Positions 9,034 to 18,351 of a stretch of 64,000 bases of DNA are shown here, one piece after another. The DNA lies in NCBI RefSeq assembly GCF_025566985.1, contig NZ_JAOQJD010000012.1:7974-71973 (forward strand), in the 5' to 3' direction. The DNA comes from Aedoeadaptatus acetigenes. GTDB taxonomy: Bacteria; Bacillota; Clostridia; Tissierellales; Peptoniphilaceae. Both the position numbers and the translations under genes were made by a program. The notes under the pieces were generated by a model. It was given only the letters and a program-made list of their open reading frames with translations, made no database searches and had not been told where the DNA came from. Positions within the stretch are counted from its first letter, which is position 1; each line of letters begins with the position of its first letter.

Positions 9034-10755
9034 ATGGATCTAATAAAACAATATGTAAAAAAGAGAAAAGGCCCATATTTTATGTCAATCTTACTGGCAA
9101 TAATTGGAGTAGTGGCTGGTCTTTTTTCCTATATTTTTATGGCGAAAATTATTGTGAATTTGATTAATGGCATAAGGGATATGAGCTTATACACTCCACT
9201 ATGCATAAATATTTTAATAACATTTGTTATTAAAGAAGTGGCAGCAGGAATATCAACAAGTATTTCCCATACGGCAACCTTTAATTCATTAGGAGAAATA
9301 AGAAATGATATTTCCAAAAAATTATTTAAGATGCCATTGGGAGATGTATTATCAAGATCTTCAGGGGAATTTAAAAATATAATTGTTGAGCAAGTTGATT
9401 CTATGGAAACATCCCTTGCCCACTTAGTGCCAGAATTTACTGCAAACTTAGTAGGACCTGTTCTATTATTTATTTATATGTTTACCTTAGATTGGCGATT
9501 GACCTTGCTATCACTAATTCCATTTGTGGTGGGAATGGCTACCATGATGTCTGTTATGAATGCTCATTATAAAGAAATGTTTGGAAAGTCAGTTGCCATT
9601 GGTCAACATATGAATAATTCTATTGTCGAGTATATAAATGGGATTGAAGTAATAAAGACCTTTAATCAAAGCGAATCATCTTATAAAAAATACGCTGATG
9701 CAGTTTATGACAATGCAAGCTTTTATTATAACTGGATGGGTGAATCTATGAATAGGGTTGCCATAGGTAGATTACTTTCTCCTATGGGAATTATTACAAT
9801 CATACCCTTTGGGATTTTATTTTATATAAATGGAAGTATTGATTTAGGAAATTTAATTACCTTAATCGTCTTATCCTTTGCTACGGTTTCTAGCATTTTA
9901 AAAATCATGAACTATATGGATGATATGTCAAGAATATCAACTATAACTTCTGAAATAGGAAAAATTTTAGATTCAAGAGAGTTAGAAAATATTGACAAGG
10001 GAGAAAAAATAGAATCCTATAATATAGAACTTCAAGACGTCGACTTTTCTTACGATGGAAAAAAGAAAGTCATTGATAATCTTTCTATGGAAATAAAAGA
10101 ATCTTCTGTTTCAGCCCTCGTTGGACCTTCTGGATCAGGTAAATCTACTATAGCAAAACTCATTGCTGGATTTTGGAATGTAGATAGTGGATCTATTAAA
10201 ATTGGCGGAGTAGAAACAAAAGATGTGTCGCTCGAAAACTTGTCTTCACTTATTTCTTTTGTATCCCAAGACAATTTCCTATTTGATATGACTATAAAGG
10301 AAAATATTAGGCTTGGAAATAAGAATGCCTCTGACGAAGAAATTATAGATGTATGTAAAAAATCTGCCTGCCATGATTTTATTATGAATCTATCTAATGG
10401 TTATGATACAAGAGTTGGCGAAGGTGGAGGTCATCTATCTGGAGGAGAAAGACAAAGAATATCTATTGCTCGTGCCATGCTAAAGAATGCACCAATCGTA
10501 ATTTTAGATGAAGCAACTTCTTATATAGATCCTGAAAATGAAGCTCTCATACAAAACGCCTTGGCAAATCTGGTTAAGGGTAAAACTTTAATCATAATCG
10601 CTCATAGGCTAAAGACAATTGTTGATGCAGATAGGATATTTGTTATTAAAGATGGCAAATTAAATTCTTATGGTACTCATGAAGAACTATTAAAGTCATC
10701 AGAACTTTATAAGGAAATGTATGCTGCAAATTTAAGGGGTGATGAAAATGCTTAA
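9034..10755 (+). CDS. ABC transmembrane ATPase, YbtP/IrtA-like half transporter
   Basis: About 573 residues: an N-terminal six-helix exporter-fold membrane domain (about 10-300) and a C-terminal nucleotide-binding domain. The latter has Walker A GPSGSGKST, signature LSGGERQRIS, Walker B IVILDEATSYID and an H-loop IIAHR. Start at ATG 9034 after AGGAGGGG. The next gene is a paralogue overlapping by 8 bp, so they form a heterodimer. Such pairs include drug exporters, but also YbtPQ and IrtAB, exporter-fold proteins that import iron-siderophores. Being next to a metallophore-type importer favours a metal or siderophore role; this is inference. Confidence 0.85.
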   Translation: MDLIKQYVKKRKGPYFMSILLAIIGVVAGLFSYIFMAKIIVNLINGIRDMSLYTPLCINILITFVIKEVAAGISTSISHTATFNSLGEIRNDISKKLFKMPLGDVLSRSSGEFKNIIVEQVDSMETSLAHLVPEFTANLVGPVLLFIYMFTLDWRLTLLSLIPFVVGMATMMSVMNAHYKEMFGKSVAIGQHMNNSIVEYINGIEVIKTFNQSESSYKKYADAVYDNASFYYNWMGESMNRVAIGRLLSPMGIITIIPFGILFYINGSIDLGNLITLIVLSFATVSSILKIMNYMDDMSRISTITSEIGKILDSRELENIDKGEKIESYNIELQDVDFSYDGKKKVIDNLSMEIKESSVSALVGPSGSGKSTIAKLIAGFWNVDSGSIKIGGVETKDVSLENLSSLISFVSQDNFLFDMTIKENIRLGNKNASDEEIIDVCKKSACHDFIMNLSNGYDTRVGEGGGHLSGGERQRISIARAMLKNAPIVILDEATSYIDPENEALIQNALANLVKGKTLIIIAHRLKTIVDADRIFVIKDGKLNSYGTHEELLKSSELYKEMYAANLRGDENA

Positions 10756-12484
10756 TGTGTTTAAAAAGATATGGAATTTTTCAAAAGAAGAACAGGTATA
10801 TATTAAGAAATCTATTCTCGCTGGATTTTTGCACGCAGTATTTAATGCCCTTGAGTTTGGTGCAATTTACTATATGCTAGTAAATATATTTTCTAAAACT
10901 TTAGATTATAAGGCTATCTTTGTTTGTCTTGGAATATTAGTTATATCCCTTGCTGGAAAGATAATGACACAAAAATCATCACAAATGGCACAAACACACG
11001 CTGGATATTTTATGGCAGCTCATAAGAGGATAGAAATAGGAGAAAAAATAAAAAGAGTTCCTATGGGTTTCTTTTCAAGCTTTTCACTTGGAAGATTAAC
11101 TACTATTGCTACATCTTCACTTTCCCAAGCAGAAATGTGGGTGCCTATGCTTTTGGTTCTTGTACTTGGTGGAGTTTTAAATACTTTAGTCTTTGTTCTT
11201 GGAACTTTAATTTTTAACGTAAAGGTAGGACTGGTTGCTGTAGCAGGTGTGGTAGTATTTTTCATCGTTACATCAATGATGGAGAAAAAATCATCAGCTA
11301 ATGCAGACAAAATGACAGAAACACAAACAAGACTTACAAAAGAAGTATTAGCAACTTTACAAGGAATGCAGGTTATAAAATCCTATAATCTTGGTGGAGA
11401 AAATAACAGAGCTTTAAGAAAGTCTATAAAAGATACATCAAATATACTTTTAGATTTAGAAATATCTGTAGCACCTTACACAGTTATCCAAAGAATTGTA
11501 ATGGGAATAACAACAGTAGCTATGGTCTATGTATCATTAAAATTAAATTTATCTGGTGAACTTCCACTTGCTGAAACAATTCTTATGATTATGGCATCAT
11601 TTATTATCTTTGAAGGCTTAATCGGGGCAGGATCAAACATGGCAATCCTAAGAGCTTGCGAAAATGCCATAGATTCTGTAGGTTTTATCGACTCTATGCC
11701 TGATATGAGAGAAGGTAGTATTGCAGAGCCTATAAAAAATCATGATATAGTCTTTAAAAATGTAAGCTTTTCTTATGATGATAGACCAATTTTAAAAAAT
11801 GTATCAGCAGAGATAAAAGAAAATACCATGACTGCCATAGTTGGTCCATCTGGATCTGGTAAAACAACATTTTGTAATCTAATAGCGAGATTTTGGGATG
11901 TAAATTCTGGAGAAATTTTAATTGGTGGAAAGAATATTAAGGATTATAAGATAGAAAACCTTATGAATTCAATTTCCATGGTATTTCAAGACGTCTATCT
12001 CTTCGAAGACACTATTGAAAACAATATAAAATTTGGAAAACAAAATGCAAGCCATGAAGAGGTTGTAGAAGCTGCAAAGAAGGCGAGGTGCCATGAATTT
12101 ATAGAAGCTTTACCAGAAGGATATGACACTATTATTGGGGAAGGTGGAGCAAGCCTATCTGGTGGAGAAAAACAAAGAATCTCCATAGCCAGAGCTATGC
12201 TAAAAGATGCGGACATCATAATCTTTGATGAAGCCACAGCAAGCATAGATCCAGAAAATGAAGATAAGCTTAAAGAAGCAATAGAATCATTAACAAAGAA
12301 TAAGACAGTAATAATGATTGCTCATAGGTTAAAGACAATTAGAAATGCTGACCAGATTTTAGTCTTAAAAGATGGAGAAATAGTAGAACGTGGAAATCAC
12401 GAAGAACTGATTAAAAATAATGGACTTTATTCTGACCTTATAAATGCAAAAGCTAAGGCGGAATCGTGGAAATTAAATAATTGA
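10748..12484 (+). CDS. ABC transmembrane ATPase, YbtQ/IrtB-like half transporter
   Basis: About 578 residues with the same layout as its upstream neighbour: membrane domain, then Walker A GPSGSGKTT, signature LSGGEKQRIS, Walker B IIIFDEATASID and IAHR. Both ATP sites of the heterodimer therefore appear canonical. Start at ATG 10748, eight bases after AAGGGG; the ATG at 10742 is too close. It overlaps the previous stop by 8 bp. A clear terminator follows at 12528, closing the operon. Confidence 0.85.
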   Translation: MLNVFKKIWNFSKEEQVYIKKSILAGFLHAVFNALEFGAIYYMLVNIFSKTLDYKAIFVCLGILVISLAGKIMTQKSSQMAQTHAGYFMAAHKRIEIGEKIKRVPMGFFSSFSLGRLTTIATSSLSQAEMWVPMLLVLVLGGVLNTLVFVLGTLIFNVKVGLVAVAGVVVFFIVTSMMEKKSSANADKMTETQTRLTKEVLATLQGMQVIKSYNLGGENNRALRKSIKDTSNILLDLEISVAPYTVIQRIVMGITTVAMVYVSLKLNLSGELPLAETILMIMASFIIFEGLIGAGSNMAILRACENAIDSVGFIDSMPDMREGSIAEPIKNHDIVFKNVSFSYDDRPILKNVSAEIKENTMTAIVGPSGSGKTTFCNLIARFWDVNSGEILIGGKNIKDYKIENLMNSISMVFQDVYLFEDTIENNIKFGKQNASHEEVVEAAKKARCHEFIEALPEGYDTIIGEGGASLSGGEKQRISIARAMLKDADIIIFDEATASIDPENEDKLKEAIESLTKNKTVIMIAHRLKTIRNADQILVLKDGEIVERGNHEELIKNNGLYSDLINAKAKAESWKLNN

Positions 12485-12527
12485 TAGAAAGAAATATTAA
12501 AGTCTTTGAACAGGAAAATTTAGATTA

Positions 12528-12565
12528 GAGGATTTATGTCTAGTAGCATAAGTCCTCATTTTTTT
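12528..12565 (+). terminator. Terminator closing the ABC operon
   Basis: GAGGATTTATG and CATAAGTCCTC pair around an eight-base loop, followed by ATTTTTTTAT. It lies about 45 bp after the second ABC gene. Confidence 0.8.
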
Positions 12566-12639
12566 ATGCTTAAATTAATCATTGAAACTCAAAAATATTA
12601 TAGAAAAATAAAAATTCTGGTTACCAAAGAGGGCAAATT

Positions 12640-12655
12640 TCACTTTATAAAGTGA
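12640..12655. other. 16-bp perfect palindrome
   Basis: TCACTTTATAAAGTGA is perfectly self-complementary and stands alone between the ABC operon terminator and the small SHOCT-like gene. It could be a protein-binding site near the recombinase module. Nothing else was found in 12566-12782. Confidence 0.35.
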
Positions 12656-12794
12656 GGGGTATTTTGTCATCTTGCTATAAAAACAAAAATACTTTGAAGT
12701 GCCAATATTCTTGAAGTTGCTTATGTGGAATTAGCACATTTCAGATTTAATCCACTTATCAAGGTAAAAAAATCAACTTATATAGGAGGTTAAA

Positions 12795-12932
12795 ATGCAA
12801 GCAATAAAGATTTATAGTATAAGACTTGCAATGTTATGTAGACTTTATGATCTTAAATTAATTAATGATAAGGAATACACAAAAATAAAAAATAGAATAG
12901 AAAATGATTATAAGAAGATGAATAGAAAGTAG
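12795..12932 (+). CDS. 45-aa SHOCT-like small protein
   Basis: ATG 12795 is preceded by a strong TAGGAGGT. The 45-residue product ends with a helical LYDLKLINDKEYTKIKNRI segment, resembling the SHOCT motif (leucine/isoleucine, then a D/E-E-Y/F-x-x-x-K pattern). Small proteins of this sort often sit directly in front of serine recombinases in mobile elements. It has no transmembrane or catalytic feature; a role in the recombination complex is possible but unproven. The gene ends 55 bp before the recombinase start. Confidence 0.7.
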   Translation: MQAIKIYSIRLAMLCRLYDLKLINDKEYTKIKNRIENDYKKMNRK

Positions 12933-12940
12933 TTAATCTT

Positions 12941-12950
12941 GTGATATAAT
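12941..12950 (+). promoter_or_regulatory. Extended -10 promoter of the recombinase
   Basis: TGATATAAT is an extended -10 element (TGn-TATAAT) with no good -35. It is placed 38 bp before the recombinase ATG, with GGAAGGAGG as its ribosome binding site. Confidence 0.55.
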
Positions 12951-12987
12951 AACACTGTAGAAAGATACAAAATGGGAAGGAGGTAAA

Positions 12988-14775
12988 ATGAATACTAAAG
13001 TAAAATTAATAAAAGCTTCAAATACAGGAGCTAGAAATAGAAATGCACTAGATTTAGAATTAAAACGAGTTGCAGCATATTGCCGAGTTAGCACTGATAG
13101 TAAAGACCAACTTGAATCATATAAATCGCAAGTTGATTATTATACAAATCTAATAAAAAATAATAAAAACTGGACTTTGGCTGGTATATATGCAGATGAA
13201 GCAACAACAGGAACAACTGCAACTAAAAGAGCTGATTTCATGAGACTAATTAGTGATTGTCAAAATGGAGATATAGACATGATAATTACTAAATCTATAT
13301 CAAGATTTGCTAGAAACACATTAGATACTTTGAAATATGTAAGGCTTCTAAAGGAAAATAACGTTGGTGTAGTATTTGAAGAAGAAAATATAGATACTTT
13401 GACAATGGATGGAGAGCTATTACTAACAATATTAAGTTCAGTAGCTCAACAAGAAGTAGAAAATACCTCAGCCCATGTGAAAAAAGGACTGAAAATGAAA
13501 ATGGAAAAAGGGGAGCTTATTGGCTTTCAAGGTTGCCTTGGATATGATTATGACCCTATAACAAAAAGCATCTCTATAAATGAAGAAGAAGCTAAAATTG
13601 TCAGATACATCTTTAAAAGATATTTAGAGGGCAATGGAGGGTCAGTTATTGGTAGGGAACTAGAAGAACAAGGATACCTCACCCCTAGAGGTAAAACAAA
13701 ATGGTCTGATACTACAGTGTTAGGAATAATTAAGAATGAAAAGTATATTGGCGATATACTAATGGGAAAGACCTTCACAGTTGATCCCATAACAAAAAGA
13801 AGACTAGCAAACTTTGGTGAATCTGATAAATATCACATTGAAAATCATCACGAGCCAATTATATCAAAAGAAGATTTTGAAAAGGCACAAGAGATTAGAC
13901 TTAGGAGGGCACAAAATAGAAACACCATTGCTAATAAGGATAGAAAAAGAGAGAAACTATCAAGGCAATATGCTTTTTCAAGTATGCTTGAATGTGGATT
14001 TTGTGGTGAAATACTTTCAAGAAGAACATGGCACACTAGTTCAATTTATAAAAAAATTAACTGGCAATGTGTAAAGTCAACTAAAAAAGGTAAAAAATAT
14101 TGCCCTCATTCAAAAGGAATACAAGAAGCAGCAATAGAAAAAGCTTTTGTTGAAAGCTATAGGCAATTATGCCATGCAGATTCAACAGTAATAGATGACT
14201 TTTTAAAAATTGTAGAAGAAGAAATAAATGATAATACTTTAGTCAAAGATTTGAAAAAGTTAGAAAACCAATTAAACAGAATCATTAGTCAAGAAAGAAA
14301 GTTAGTTGATCTTCATTTAGAAGATAGTATAGACGAAGAAGTTTATGCTAAAAAATATAAAAAACTTACAAAACAAAAAGAAGAATTACTTGATGAAAAG
14401 AAAACACTAGAGCTAACTATCAAAGATGAAAACTCTATTAAAGAAAGACTAAAGCAATTTAAAAAGGTCTTAGAAAACAAAGAAATTATAGAGGAATTTA
14501 GTAGAACAGTATTTGAAAGCATAGTTCATAAAGTTGTGGTGGGCAGAATTGACAAAGACGGAACAGTCCATCCATATGACCTAACATTCTATTTCAAAAC
14601 AGGAGTTAAAGATAGTCAAGATTCAAATAACTTTAAAGATAAAAGAAAAAATGCCAAAGACAATGACATTAATAAATTGTGTTCCTACAAGAATGACGAG
14701 GATAAAAAATTATGTTCCCAAGCAAAAGACAACGCATGTGGAGGCTGTATGTTTGATGTCAAGAAAATAAGATAA
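12988..14775 (+). CDS. Large serine site-specific recombinase (TnpX-like)
   Basis: 595 residues. The N-terminal resolvase domain has AYCRVSTDS with the nucleophile Ser at residue 35 and the KSISRFARNTLDTL arm. A recombinase domain follows (GFQGCLGYDYD, TPRGKTKWSD). Next comes a zinc ribbon (CGFCG...C...C) and a long coiled coil, then a Cys-rich tail. This is the architecture of large serine integrases that excise and insert elements such as Tn4451 and many Firmicute ICE/IME. It probably moves the island on one side of it. The stop codon sits inside a short (ATAAG)n tandem at 14769-14788. Confidence 0.92.
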   Translation: MNTKVKLIKASNTGARNRNALDLELKRVAAYCRVSTDSKDQLESYKSQVDYYTNLIKNNKNWTLAGIYADEATTGTTATKRADFMRLISDCQNGDIDMIITKSISRFARNTLDTLKYVRLLKENNVGVVFEEENIDTLTMDGELLLTILSSVAQQEVENTSAHVKKGLKMKMEKGELIGFQGCLGYDYDPITKSISINEEEAKIVRYIFKRYLEGNGGSVIGRELEEQGYLTPRGKTKWSDTTVLGIIKNEKYIGDILMGKTFTVDPITKRRLANFGESDKYHIENHHEPIISKEDFEKAQEIRLRRAQNRNTIANKDRKREKLSRQYAFSSMLECGFCGEILSRRTWHTSSIYKKINWQCVKSTKKGKKYCPHSKGIQEAAIEKAFVESYRQLCHADSTVIDDFLKIVEEEINDNTLVKDLKKLENQLNRIISQERKLVDLHLEDSIDEEVYAKKYKKLTKQKEELLDEKKTLELTIKDENSIKERLKQFKKVLENKEIIEEFSRTVFESIVHKVVVGRIDKDGTVHPYDLTFYFKTGVKDSQDSNNFKDKRKNAKDNDINKLCSYKNDEDKKLCSQAKDNACGGCMFDVKKIR

Positions 14776-14788
14776 GATAAGATAAGAT

Positions 14789-14853
<65 letters not shown>

Positions 14854-15018
14854 ATTTGAAAAATACCCTGCGGGAACATTTCAAGTGTAGATTATTGCAG
14901 GGTGTGTAGACACTATGTATATTTTAGGGGGAGTGAACAGGATAGATAATATCAGGCTACTTATCATATAATAAAAACGATATAACAGTAATTAGGTTGA
15001 ATTAAGGAGGTAATTATA

Positions 15019-15480
15019 ATGAGTCCTTTAGTTGTATATTATTCATATTCAGGAACAACAAGAAGATTAGCAGAAGATATCGCATTGATTACTGATGGAG
15101 ATTTGAGAGAGCTGAAGCCACAAAAGCCTTATTCATTCTCATATAATACAGCTGTAAAAGAAGTGAGAGAAGAAATTGAAAAAGGATATTGCCCACCTCT
15201 TATTCAAGGGGCAGAAACTATTGAAAATGCGGAGGTGGTTTTTATTGGTTCTCCTAATTGGCTTAAAACTTTTGCCCCACCCGTGCTATCGTTTTTAAGA
15301 ACGGTTGATTTAAGTGGAAAGACAATTATTCCGTTTTGCACGCATGGCGGAGGTGGTTTTGGGAGAATGATTGAAGATTACAAAAAGGAATGTAAGAATT
15401 CAATTATTAAAGATGGAATAGCGTTAAAAGGAGATTACAGTTTTGATGAACTAAAAACATGGTTAGATAGTAATTTATGA
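15019..15480 (+). CDS. Flavodoxin-like protein
   Basis: 153 residues. The phosphate-binding loop of flavodoxins is seen at the N-terminus (YYSYSGTTRRLAE), followed by GSPNWLKTFAPPV and a glycine-rich THGGGGFGRM loop that would cradle FMN. It is probably a small cytoplasmic electron carrier or FMN-dependent quinone/nitro reductase. Start at ATG 15019 after AAGGAGG. It precedes an AraC-type regulator, a frequent pairing, but a 130-bp gap and a separate RBS leave co-transcription open. Confidence 0.85.
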   Translation: MSPLVVYYSYSGTTRRLAEDIALITDGDLRELKPQKPYSFSYNTAVKEVREEIEKGYCPPLIQGAETIENAEVVFIGSPNWLKTFAPPVLSFLRTVDLSGKTIIPFCTHGGGGFGRMIEDYKKECKNSIIKDGIALKGDYSFDELKTWLDSNL

Positions 15481-15614
15481 ATCCCTGTTTATTAAGTCTA
15501 GCAAAGTATAAGTTTATAAGAGATAAAACCTATAAAACTTGTACAGATATTTTAGGGTAGGAAAAGAAATCTTCCTCTATACTAAAATTAACCGAAAGAA
15601 AGGGAGGAATCGAA

Positions 15615-16481
15615 ATGAATATTATCAAGTCGTTTAACAATACGATTGATTATCTTGAAACAGTTCTTGATGATGAAATTGACGAAAAGAAAGTAGCACA
15701 GCTATCCGGATATTCGTATTCGATGTTTAGTCGCTTGTTTTCTATTCTGACCGAAACAACGCTTTCAGAATATTTAAGAAGCAGAAGATTAACAGAAGCT
15801 GCCGTTATCTTAAGAGATACGGATGAAAAGATTATAGATCTTGCTTTAAAATTCGGATATGAGTCGTCGGATTCGTTTGGGACAGCTTTTAAGAATTTTC
15901 ATGGATTTACTCCTTCTGAGGTAAGAAACGGTAAACCGTTCAAATTAGTTTCACGAGTGCAATTAGCATTAATTGTAAAAGGAGGAAGAAGCATGAACAT
16001 TACAATTCAAAAGAAAAAAGCATTTACGGTTGCAGGTGTAAATGAACAAAACATCAATTCATCATTATGTTCAAGTATATGGGGAAAATTATTTTCTAGG
16101 GTTAGCCATGAAGAGATGTCAAAATTAGGGACAGGAGAATCTGTTGGGGTTTGCCACGATATATTAACCCTTGATAACCATGATGCCTTAGAAGCTAATA
16201 CAATTAACTATATGGCCGGCTATATTGTTAATGATGTGGATAAAGCAAGAAGCATGGGTTTAGATATTTTGGAAGTGGAAGAAGCAGATTATGCTGTTGT
16301 AGAATTAATAGGATCTGTTCCGGATTGTATTCATAACGGATGGAAATATGCGATGGAAGTTTTCTTCCCTGAGCATGGTTATGTCCATTCAGGAAAACCT
16401 GACTTTGAATATTATTATGAAGGTGATATGAATAGCAAAGACTATAAAATGGAACTTTGGATTCCGATAACTAAAGCTTAA
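15615..16481 (+). CDS. AraC-family regulator with GyrI-like ligand domain
   Basis: 288 residues. Residues 1-110 form an AraC double helix-turn-helix (VAQLSGYSYSMFSRLF and LALKFGYESSDSFGTAFKNF, then GFTPSEVR). Residues 125-288 form a GyrI-like/SOUL-type effector-binding domain (GRSMNITIQKKKAFTVAG, then PDFEYYYEGDM near the C-terminus). Such two-domain proteins (SbmC/Rob/BmrR-like ligand fold) sense hydrophobic drugs or toxins. Good GGGAGGAATCG ribosome binding site. The gene ends 26 bp before repeat copy A, whose hairpin probably terminates its transcript. Confidence 0.88.
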   Translation: MNIIKSFNNTIDYLETVLDDEIDEKKVAQLSGYSYSMFSRLFSILTETTLSEYLRSRRLTEAAVILRDTDEKIIDLALKFGYESSDSFGTAFKNFHGFTPSEVRNGKPFKLVSRVQLALIVKGGRSMNITIQKKKAFTVAGVNEQNINSSLCSSIWGKLFSRVSHEEMSKLGTGESVGVCHDILTLDNHDALEANTINYMAGYIVNDVDKARSMGLDILEVEEADYAVVELIGSVPDCIHNGWKYAMEVFFPEHGYVHSGKPDFEYYYEGDMNSKDYKMELWIPITKA

Positions 16482-16506
16482 AAAATCCCAGTCTGTCTAT
16501 CTGAAA

Positions 16507-16709
16507 CCTTTTAACGATAGTTTCTACCTATCGTTAAAAGGTTCATTGATAAGTTTCCACATACGAACAGGTCAACAAGACATACTTAGTGTTCACTCGT
16601 TTCATGTGGAGGCCATTGCGCTTCTTGTAAAAGGATAAGGTCTTGATCATGCCGAGAATCTCCAAGAAAAGCGCCCGCCGGGGTGATTCGATTGGCAAGA
16701 TTCGACGGC
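16507..16709 (+). repeat. ~200-bp repeat, copy A
   Basis: It begins with a hairpin of two perfect 14-base arms (CCTTTTAACGATAG / CTATCGTTAAAAGG). A segment encoding a decayed peptide ending VHSFHVEAIALLVKG* follows, then a conserved tail (AAGCGCCCGCCGGGGTGATT). The same order and most of the same bases recur at 19601-19806. In this copy the right end is joined directly to an rlmD 3' fragment (16708 on). The conserved HVEAIALL segment looks like the C-terminal HVExxxLL motif of RlmD. Confidence 0.8.
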
Positions 16710-17019
16710 TGAGGCCATTGCGCTTTTGTCCAAACTCGATGTCGATAAGCATATAGACGTTGAAATTGAGCTGGATGAGCTTGATTTGACCAGTGCTGAA
16801 AGTAAGGCAACATATGCTCAAATCAAAGAATATGTTTGGAATAAATTTGAATTAAAAGTTCCGACATTATATATTGCACAGATAAAAAGGACATGTGGAA
16901 TAGAATTACGAGAACATTACAACAAGTCTAAAAAGGAGAAACAAATTATTCCACAGTGTACACCTGAAAAAGAAGAAGCCATCATGGATGCTTTGAGACA
17001 CTTCAAAATGATTGAATAG
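16708..17019 (+). pseudogene. rlmD: 3' fragment of rlmD (23S rRNA uracil methyltransferase)
   Basis: The frame reads AEAIALLSKLDVDKHIDVE and continues for about 100 residues through LTSAESKATYAQIKEYV to CTPEKEEAIMDALRHF. I recognise this as the C-terminal extension found on Firmicute RlmD/RumA proteins; the catalytic part is absent. There is no ribosome binding site and only a TTG (16726) as internal start. Serine-recombinase elements commonly insert into rlmD and carry a replacement 3' end, so this is most likely the displaced or element-borne gene end. After it, 17020-17169 holds a 19-codon membrane-like scrap and the next gene's leader. Confidence 0.7.
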
Positions 17020-17169
17020 AAAAGAATGACAGCCTATGACTCTCAGCATTTATGACATTTCTACTTGGTATAGGAACAGCTATTATTCCTCTCTTACGAG
17101 GTATCAATTAGAAAATAGGCTCAATATAAAGATTAATAGGATCCTTATTATATTTAAAGGAGAGTTGAA

Positions 17170-17787
17170 ATGATTGATAAAAGAAATGAAAAATTTTGGG
17201 ATAAATTTGCTAAGCTATATGCTCCTTTCATGAAAAAAGACAAAGGAGTATATGATAAAGTATGCGAATACATTTGTCCTCATTTGAATAAAGACATGGA
17301 GGTGCTTGAACTCGCTTGTGGCTCAGGACAATTATCGTTTAGTCTTTCAAAGCATACGAAAAGTTGGATCGGTACAGACTTCTCCGAGCAAATGATTCAG
17401 GAAGCTAAAAAGCGTGGGGAATACGAAAATCTTACATTTGAAACAGCCGATGCAACAGCATTACCCTATTCCCATGAAAAATTTGATTGTGTGTTAATTG
17501 CTAATGCACTTCATATTATGCCTAAACCGGATGAGGCGATGAAAGAAATCTATAGGGTGTTAAAACCGAATGGGATTTTGTTTGCCCCTACTTTTCTATG
17601 GAAAGAGGGAAAGCAAAGAAAAATGATAAAAAGTTTGATGTCTATTTTAGGATTTAAGATGTATCAAGAATGGGATAAAAAGAAATTTGAAGATTTTACC
17701 CATGATTATGGGTTTTCAGTAGTTGAAATGAAATTGGTATATGGAGGTCTTGCACCGATTGGTGTGATGATTGCACATAAAAAGTAA
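17170..17787 (+). CDS. Class I SAM-dependent methyltransferase (UbiE-like)
   Basis: 205 residues. The SAM-binding motif VLELACGSGQLSFSL (motif I), IGTDFSEQMI (motif II acid), and FDCVLIANALHIMP (motif IV/V) follow the Methyltransf_11 order. Start at ATG 17170 after AAAGGAG. The substrate cannot be read from the sequence; proteins of this type methylate small molecules. It is followed after 57 bp by a small membrane protein and sits within the cargo between the two 200-bp repeats. Confidence 0.85.
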   Translation: MIDKRNEKFWDKFAKLYAPFMKKDKGVYDKVCEYICPHLNKDMEVLELACGSGQLSFSLSKHTKSWIGTDFSEQMIQEAKKRGEYENLTFETADATALPYSHEKFDCVLIANALHIMPKPDEAMKEIYRVLKPNGILFAPTFLWKEGKQRKMIKSLMSILGFKMYQEWDKKKFEDFTHDYGFSVVEMKLVYGGLAPIGVMIAHKK

Positions 17788-17844
17788 TATTAAATTATTA
17801 TTTATAAAGTAATATGAATTTAAAAGCAAAAGGGAGATGATTTT

Positions 17845-18351
17845 ATGGATTTAATACAGGCAATTCTTGTCGGAATTGCTATAGCAGCTATTTTTAACGG
17901 TGCAGTGGCTTCTTTGGTACTTATTAATCCAAGATTCTTTTTGGATTCTTATCCAAAGGCTATCCAAAAAATAGCTCCGAAACAAATGACAAAGCAAGAG
18001 AAAAAGATAAACATGACACTTACTATCATTATTGTGGGAGTTTGTTTTATTTATTCAACAATAAGCATTTTACATTCAGGAATCGTTGGCTTTTGGAATA
18101 TATTTTGGATGGGATACATTCAGTGGAGTATATTAAATATAGGAGATTTTTTGTTATTGGATTGTCTCTTATTTCAAGGAAAATATAAAGAAAAGATAGT
18201 TATTCCGGGAACAGAGGGACACAAAGATTATGAGTTTAATAATTGGATGAAACATTTGGCAATTCGAGAACATTTTTTATTAGTTCCATTTTTTCTTGTA
18301 CCAATTATAGCTACAATTCAAGCTTTGTTTGTTGGCTTTTTAGGAAGATAA
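17845..18351 (+). CDS. Uncharacterised four-helix membrane protein
   Basis: 168 residues with four predicted membrane helices (about 5-28, 55-78, 82-104 and 140-165) separated by a short basic loop (KMTKQEKK region) and a hydrophilic stretch (EGHKDYEFNNWMKH). I do not recognise the family. AGGGAGATG precedes the ATG. It lies right after the methyltransferase and may be co-transcribed with it. Confidence 0.7.
   Translation: MDLIQAILVGIAIAAIFNGAVASLVLINPRFFLDSYPKAIQKIAPKQMTKQEKKINMTLTIIIVGVCFIYSTISILHSGIVGFWNIFWMGYIQWSILNIGDFLLLDCLLFQGKYKEKIVIPGTEGHKDYEFNNWMKHLAIREHFLLVPFFLVPIIATIQALFVGFLGR

Noticed and set aside
16543..16821. Minus-strand frames across repeat A as a transposase C-terminus
   Set aside because: Two overlapping short frames exist but neither shows a transposase motif, and the plus strand carries the recognisable rlmD-like reading.
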